Shown one piece after another: positions 6,127-9,953 of a DNA stretch of 9,953 nucleotides. This DNA comes from an uncultured Parabacteroides sp. (GTDB lineage Bacteria > Bacteroidota > Bacteroidia > Bacteroidales > Tannerellaceae). Every line of letters starts with the position of its first letter. Position 1 is the stretch's first letter. The position numbers were made by a program, and so were the translations under genes. Below the pieces are notes generated by a model, which was not told the DNA's origin, ran no database searches, and saw nothing but the letters and a program-made list of their open reading frames with translations. The stretch lies in NCBI GenBank assembly GCA_934725305.1, contig CAKVBA010000072.1:1-9953 (forward strand). The letters are read 5' to 3'.

Positions 6127-6894
6127 TTAAACCGCAAAGCTTTGTCGTCTTCTGAACTCTGCACAGACAATAGCCGTTGCAATGGCTACATTCAGCGACT
6201 CTGAAGTCTCTTCTCCCAGCGGATAATTAGGAATAAATATCTTCTCATTAACGAGGTTTTGGATGGCCGGACGAATGCCATTTCCCTCATTCCCCATAAC
6301 AATGATGCCGTGGGCAGACAATGTCTTGTCGTACATGTTCTCTCCATCCAGAAACGTTCCGAAGATAGGAATCTCACGCTCGGACTGCTTTCTCAGATAC
6401 TCTTCCAAATCGGTGTAATGAACTCTCACATGGCTCAGTGCGCCCATTGTTGCCTGCACGGTTTTAGGGTTGAACACATCGGCTGTGTCCGGACTGCAGA
6501 CAATGTCGTGGATGCCAAACCAATCAGCCAATCGGATAATCGTACCCAAATTGCCCGGATCCTGCACGCCATCTAAGGCCAAGACCAATTGCTGTGCGGG
6601 ATCGGCCTCTTGCAGATTCCATTGCGGACGCTTGAACAGAGCTATTACATCTTGTGGATTCTTCAGCAGACTCGCTTTCCGTATATCATCCTCTTCGGCC
6701 ACCAACAGTTCCTTGGCCACAATGTCTCCTTGTGTGGCCATCCAGCAGGGTTTTGCCACCAGCAGTTCGCATTCAAAGGCCGGAAGCATATCGGCCACCA
6801 GTTTGTTGCCTTCGGCTATAAACAGGTTATATTCATTGCGGAACTTCTTTAGTTCTAATGAGCGTATATATTTAACATTATTCTTACTAAGCAT
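6127..6894 (-). CDS. TrmH/SpoU-family RNA 2'-O-methyltransferase
   Basis: This is a SPOUT-class enzyme that uses S-adenosylmethionine to methylate a ribose 2'-OH in rRNA or tRNA; the target nucleotide cannot be read from sequence. With the ATG at 6894 it has 255 residues. Residues 5-75 form the RNA-binding N-terminal domain (FIAEGNKLV). The catalytic domain shows motif 1 DGVQDPGNLGTIIRLA (Asn115, Arg121), motif 2 IVMGNEGNG (about 198-206) and motif 3 IPNYPLGEETSESLNVAIA (about 221-239), the knotted cofactor-binding end. A longer reading from a TTG at 6915 would begin inside the predicted -7 box, so I reject it. Divergent from the tamL-like gene across a symmetric promoter. Its TAA stop lies in the TTAAA repeat bordering the mobile element, and the insertion would have left the protein unchanged. 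Confidence 0.93.
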   Translation of the reverse strand: MLSKNNVKYIRSLELKKFRNEYNLFIAEGNKLVADMLPAFECELLVAKPCWMATQGDIVAKELLVAEEDDIRKASLLKNPQDVIALFKRPQWNLQEADPAQQLVLALDGVQDPGNLGTIIRLADWFGIHDIVCSPDTADVFNPKTVQATMGALSHVRVHYTDLEEYLRKQSEREIPIFGTFLDGENMYDKTLSAHGIIVMGNEGNGIRPAIQNLVNEKIFIPNYPLGEETSESLNVAIATAIVCAEFRRRQSFAV

Positions 6895-6911
6895 CTTTGG
6901 TCTTTTTAAAA

Positions 6912-6951
6912 ACAAATGTAGCTGAAATAATTTAATTTAGACTACATTTGT
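6912..6951. promoter_or_regulatory. Mirror-symmetric divergent promoter
   Basis: ACAAATGTAG (6912-6921) and CTACATTTGT (6942-6951) are perfect inverted repeats around an AT-rich centre. Each arm contains an exact -7 box TACATTTG: minus strand at 6920-6913 for the methyltransferase and plus strand at 6943-6950 for the tamL-like gene. The distance from box to ATG is nearly equal on both sides (18 and 19 bases), giving very short leaders. No clear TTTG -33 boxes are seen. Confidence 0.6.
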
Positions 6952-6969
6952 GTTGTAAAAGGGAGAATA

Positions 6970-9324
6970 ATGAAACGAATCCTACACATTTGCTATATAA
7001 TCGGTTTTGTCTTGGCATTGGCAGCTTGTAGCTCCACTAAATATGTGGGAGAAGGTGAATATCTGCTCGACGCGGTTGAGATAAAGGTAGATGATGACAA
7101 TTTCAAGTCGGCCGACTTGAAGTCTTATTTGCATCAGCAGCCCAACTTTAAGGTGTTCTGGCTGATGAAATGGCAGTTGTATATTTATGGCTGGTCGGGT
7201 AAGAGCGAGAAGAACTGGTTCAACAGGCAGTTGCGCAAGATGGGCGAACCGCCGGTGATATTGGATACAACTCTGGTCGATCAGTCTATTGCCGAATTGA
7301 AACGTTTCTGCGTGAACAAAGGCTATGTCAATGCAGATGTCACGGCATCGATTGATACAACAAAGAGAAAGAAGGCTGTCGTTACCTATAACATCACGGC
7401 AAACGAACCTTATCGGATACGCAACTATGCCATGCAGTTAGACGATCCGAAGATTGATAGCTTGGCTCGACAGACGCCGCCGCCACGTCATCCCATCTTG
7501 TCGGCATTCCGGCCGACTCCTGAAGGTTACACCTCCTTGGTGAAAGAGAGCGGACTGTTCGACCGTGACGATTTGGATAAAGAGCGTCAGCGTATTACCA
7601 ATCTGCTTCGTCGTCAGGGTTATTATGCTTTCCATAAAGATTATCTGGCCTATATGGCTGATAGCTCGTTCAATCAGAATGTGGTAGATGTGGATATGTT
7701 GCTGAAGCCTTACCGTCAGTTAAGGGCCGACGGATCGGTGGTTGACACGTGTCATCATCAATACTATATCAAGAGTGTAAAGGTGGTGACCGACTATAAT
7801 GCCATCTCTGAAGAGGATGAATCGCGCTTTATGCTGACCGATTCGGTGCGTAGTCGTGATATCGACATTCTTTACGGCAAAGGCGGTCGGTCGGTTCGTC
7901 CCGGCGTTTTGCGAAAGAGCACCTATCTGATTCCCGGACAGTTGTATAACGAGCGGGCTGTAGAGCACACCTATTCCTCTTTTGCCCGATTGCGTGCCTT
8001 GAAGAATGTCAATATCCGTTTTACCGAAGTGGAAGAGAATGATACGATGAAGCTGAATTGTTTCATCTTGACGTCGCCGGCCAAGTTGCAAAGTTTTGGT
8101 GTCGATCTGGAAGGAACCAACTCGGCAGGCGACTTGGGTTTTGCCTCCAGTTTGAACTATCAGCATCGCAACCTGTTCAAGGGCGCAGAGATCTTTTCTG
8201 CCCGTATCCGTGGCGCGTATGAATCTCTTTCCGGTCGTGGAACGAGTGGATTAGGTAGCTATTGGGAGTTCGGTAGTGAGGCTTCTGTCCGTTTCCCTCG
8301 TTTCTTGTTCCCCTTCTTGAGCTATAAATTCCGTCGTATGATGCAGGCTTCTACCGAGTTAAAAGTGAGCTATAATCGGCAGAGCCGTCCGGAGTATGAG
8401 CGTTCGATCCTTTCCGGTGCTTGGAGTTATATCTGGCAGAGCCGTACCAATTCACAAGCACGCCACATCTTCAAGCTGTTCGATGTCGATTATGTCTATC
8501 TGCCTCATGTCGATCCGGCCTTCCGTGATTCACTTCCTGAAGTCATGGCGCTGTACAACTATTCCAATCAGTTCATCTTGGGCGTTGGATATACCTATAT
8601 GTTCAACAATTATTCGCCACAAAACCGACAACGTAACACACACTCTTTGCGCGTCTCATTGGAAATGGCGGGAAATATGCTGAATGCAATCTCTCGTATC
8701 AGTGGAGCCAACAAGAATCAGGACGGTCTGTATGAGCTCTTCGGAATTCCGTATGCCCAGTTTGCCAAAGTGGATGTCGATTTCAGTAAAGGATGGGTGT
8801 TGGATAGGCGCAACCGATTGGCCTTCCATATTGGTGGAGGCGTGGCGGTTCCTTATGGCAATGCCGACTTGGTGCCTTTTGAACGTCGCTACTTCTCCGG
8901 AGGAGCAAATAGTGTGCGTGGATGGTCGGTGCGCGAATTGGGTCCGGGTAGTATGTATGTGACAGATAACACGTCGTTTGCTATGCAGGTGGGCGACATT
9001 CGTCTCGATGTCAATCTCGAATACCGCACCAAGCTCTTTTGGAAGTTTGAGATGGCTGCCTATTTGGATGCCGGTAATATATGGACGATTCGCCAGCGGC
9101 CCGAGTTCCCGAATGGAAACTTTGACTTCTCTCGTTTCTATAAAGAGATAGCCTTTTCTTATGGACTGGGATTGCGTCTGGACTTCGATTTCTTCCTTCT
9201 TCGTTTTGATACAGGTTTGAAGGCTTATAATCCACAAGAGCGTGGATCGCGTCGTTGGGCCTTTCTCCATCCCAACTTTACGGATAATTTTGCCTGGCAT
9301 TTTGCTGTTGGTTATCCATTTTAA
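6970..9324 (+). CDS. tamL: Lipid-anchored TamA-like Omp85 outer membrane protein (TamL)
   Basis: The 784-residue protein starts with a lipoprotein signal ending in the lipobox LAAC (Cys20), then about 350 residues of periplasmic POTRA-type domains (for example VDQSIAELKRFCVNKGYVNADV and DDLDKERQRITNLLRRQGY), then an Omp85 beta-barrel from about residue 371 (FGVDLEGTNSAGDLG). The barrel carries the lid-loop motif V649-R-G-W652 in FSGGANSVRGW and ends in Phe784, as barrel proteins do. Lipid-anchored TamA relatives in Bacteroidota are called TamL and work with a TamB partner in outer-membrane protein assembly or envelope lipid transport. No tamB gene is seen: a tRNA and an intron follow. LspA, encoded upstream in this window, would process it. 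The start is ATG 6970, 19 bases after the -7 box. A BamA paralogue is less likely because of the lipobox. Confidence 0.85.
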   Translation: MKRILHICYIIGFVLALAACSSTKYVGEGEYLLDAVEIKVDDDNFKSADLKSYLHQQPNFKVFWLMKWQLYIYGWSGKSEKNWFNRQLRKMGEPPVILDTTLVDQSIAELKRFCVNKGYVNADVTASIDTTKRKKAVVTYNITANEPYRIRNYAMQLDDPKIDSLARQTPPPRHPILSAFRPTPEGYTSLVKESGLFDRDDLDKERQRITNLLRRQGYYAFHKDYLAYMADSSFNQNVVDVDMLLKPYRQLRADGSVVDTCHHQYYIKSVKVVTDYNAISEEDESRFMLTDSVRSRDIDILYGKGGRSVRPGVLRKSTYLIPGQLYNERAVEHTYSSFARLRALKNVNIRFTEVEENDTMKLNCFILTSPAKLQSFGVDLEGTNSAGDLGFASSLNYQHRNLFKGAEIFSARIRGAYESLSGRGTSGLGSYWEFGSEASVRFPRFLFPFLSYKFRRMMQASTELKVSYNRQSRPEYERSILSGAWSYIWQSRTNSQARHIFKLFDVDYVYLPHVDPAFRDSLPEVMALYNYSNQFILGVGYTYMFNNYSPQNRQRNTHSLRVSLEMAGNMLNAISRISGANKNQDGLYELFGIPYAQFAKVDVDFSKGWVLDRRNRLAFHIGGGVAVPYGNADLVPFERRYFSGGANSVRGWSVRELGPGSMYVTDNTSFAMQVGDIRLDVNLEYRTKLFWKFEMAAYLDAGNIWTIRQRPEFPNGNFDFSRFYKEIAFSYGLGLRLDFDFFLLRFDTGLKAYNPQERGSRRWAFLHPNFTDNFAWHFAVGYPF

Positions 9325-9344
9325 TGAAAAAAACAGTCCAAAAG

Positions 9345-9375
9345 TTTGCAAGTATAAAAATTATGCCTATCTTTG
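9345..9375 (+). promoter_or_regulatory. Consensus promoter of tRNA-Arg
   Basis: TTTG (9345-9348), a 19-base spacer and TATCTTTG (9368-9375) match the Bacteroidota primary sigma-factor consensus at both boxes. The tRNA begins 16 bases after the -7 box. It is the best promoter in the window, as expected for a stable RNA. Confidence 0.85.
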
Positions 9376-9391
9376 CACCGCAATTAAGGAT

Positions 9392-9465
<74 letters not shown>

Positions 9466-9466
9466 C

Positions 9467-9499
9467 AAAAAGGCGATTACTTCGGTAGTCGCCTTTTTT
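9467..9499 (+). terminator. Strong intrinsic terminator of tRNA-Arg
   Basis: AGGCGATTAC (9471-9480) pairs with GTAGTCGCCT (9485-9494) around a TTCG tetraloop, with one T-G wobble. A-run 9467-9470 before and T-run to 9499 after the stem let the helix extend and provide the U-tract. The symmetry could also stop minus-strand transcription. Confidence 0.93.
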
Positions 9500-9505
9500 G
9501 TTGTA

Positions 9506-9953
9506 GTATGCTCGGCACGAGCACTGTCTAACGGGTGGAAGTCCCGAGTAAGCCCTAATAGCGGGAATTACATAGCCAAAGGCAAGGGTGTTCATCGTGA
9601 GGTGAAATCTGAAAGAAGCTGGCGGCAAACATCTGACCTAACGAACAGAAACTTCATACAAGGCATATGACCGTGGGTAAGGTTGCTACACAAACCAAAG
9701 CCCTATAGCTATTCGGAACGGTCGGTGTAAATGAAGTGGGTATAAGATGGAAAGACAATGCCCTTATCCGAGGAGGTCTCACGGACGCTTCAAATAGTTG
9801 TTTTTACGAAAGAAGTGGAGTAAAGCTTGCCGTGAGAAGTCAGCAGACGCCATAGTAGTGCAACAGTCGATAACGTTGCACGAAGGGCTGAACCTAACAA
9901 TTAAACGATAGTAATTGAAACATACCTCATGAAGGAAAGAATGCAGAAAACAT
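9506..9953 (+). mobile_element. Group II intron, 5' part (runs off the window)
   Basis: From GTATG (9506-9510), close to the group II 5' consensus GTGYG, the sequence shows features of a group II ribozyme domain I: the hairpin GCTCG-GCA-CGAGC (9510-9522), then the GGGTGGAAGTCCCGAGTAAGCC stretch typical of bacterial intron 5' ends, and long non-coding GA-rich structured DNA. Around 9926-9953 a reading frame opens in the position of an intron-encoded protein. Domains II-VI, the reverse transcriptase and the 3' splice site lie outside. It begins six bases after the T-run of the tRNA-Arg terminator, in the same orientation. Recognition rests on remembered intron sequences and layout; the exact class is not determined. 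Confidence 0.75.
9929..9953 (+). CDS. Possible start of the intron-encoded reverse transcriptase/maturase (partial)
   Basis: ATG at 9929 opens MKERMQKT before the window ends; a second in-frame ATG is at 9941. It lies about 420 bases after the intron's 5' end, the usual place for an intron-encoded protein that begins in or near domain IV. Only eight codons are visible, so the product is inferred from context. Confidence 0.4.

Noticed and set aside
6895..6915. Seven-codon N-terminal extension of the methyltransferase from a TTG codon
   Set aside because: The TTG lies in the predicted -7 box TACATTTG, so it would not be in the mRNA; the ATG at 6894 fits better.
8656..9351. 231-codon minus-strand frame opposite the tamL-like gene
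   Set aside because: It is antisense to a well-supported beta-barrel coding region and shows no family motifs; it is a shadow of the real gene.

Overview
The window is chromosomal DNA from a member of the Bacteroidota, most likely order Bacteroidales and possibly near Parabacteroides; the genus is an impression, not a demonstrated result. The signs are promoters with the Bacteroidota -7 box TAnnTTTG, A-rich leaders mostly without Shine-Dalgarno sequences, tRNA genes without an encoded CCA end, a type-2-like isoleucyl-tRNA synthetase, a DUF4296-type lipoprotein beside lspA, and a lipid-anchored TamA-like Omp85 protein.

Layout. Bases 1-121 hold tRNA-His(GTG) and its terminator. Bases 207-3689 hold the promoter and gene for isoleucyl-tRNA synthetase. 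After a 122-base spacer with a long hairpin that overlaps a promoter comes a tight plus-strand operon: a DksA-like regulator (3812-4198), lspA (4199-4822), a lipoprotein (4806-5609, overlapping lspA) and a small uncharacterised protein (5624-5965). On the minus strand, a TrmH/SpoU-family RNA 2'-O-methyltransferase (6127-6894) converges on this operon. It shares a mirror-symmetric divergent promoter (6912-6951) with the tamL-like gene (6970-9324). A consensus promoter, tRNA-Arg(TCT) and a strong terminator follow (9345-9499). The window ends inside the 5' part of a group II intron (9506 onward) that begins just downstream of that terminator.

Most genes are housekeeping: translation (two tRNAs, IleRS, RNA methyltransferase), ppGpp-type transcriptional control, lipoprotein maturation and outer-membrane assembly. 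LspA would process the lipoprotein encoded next to it and also the lipid-anchored TamL-like protein. The less ordinary content lies between and within the genes. A roughly 192-bp MITE-like element (5935-6126) has 18-bp terminal inverted repeats and TTAAA direct repeats, contains a 115-bp imperfect palindrome, and supplies the last codons of the small protein. The IleRS signature motif reads GIHH instead of HIGH. The DksA-like protein has lost three of the four zinc ligands. A 21-bp stem-loop overlaps the DksA-like gene's promoter.
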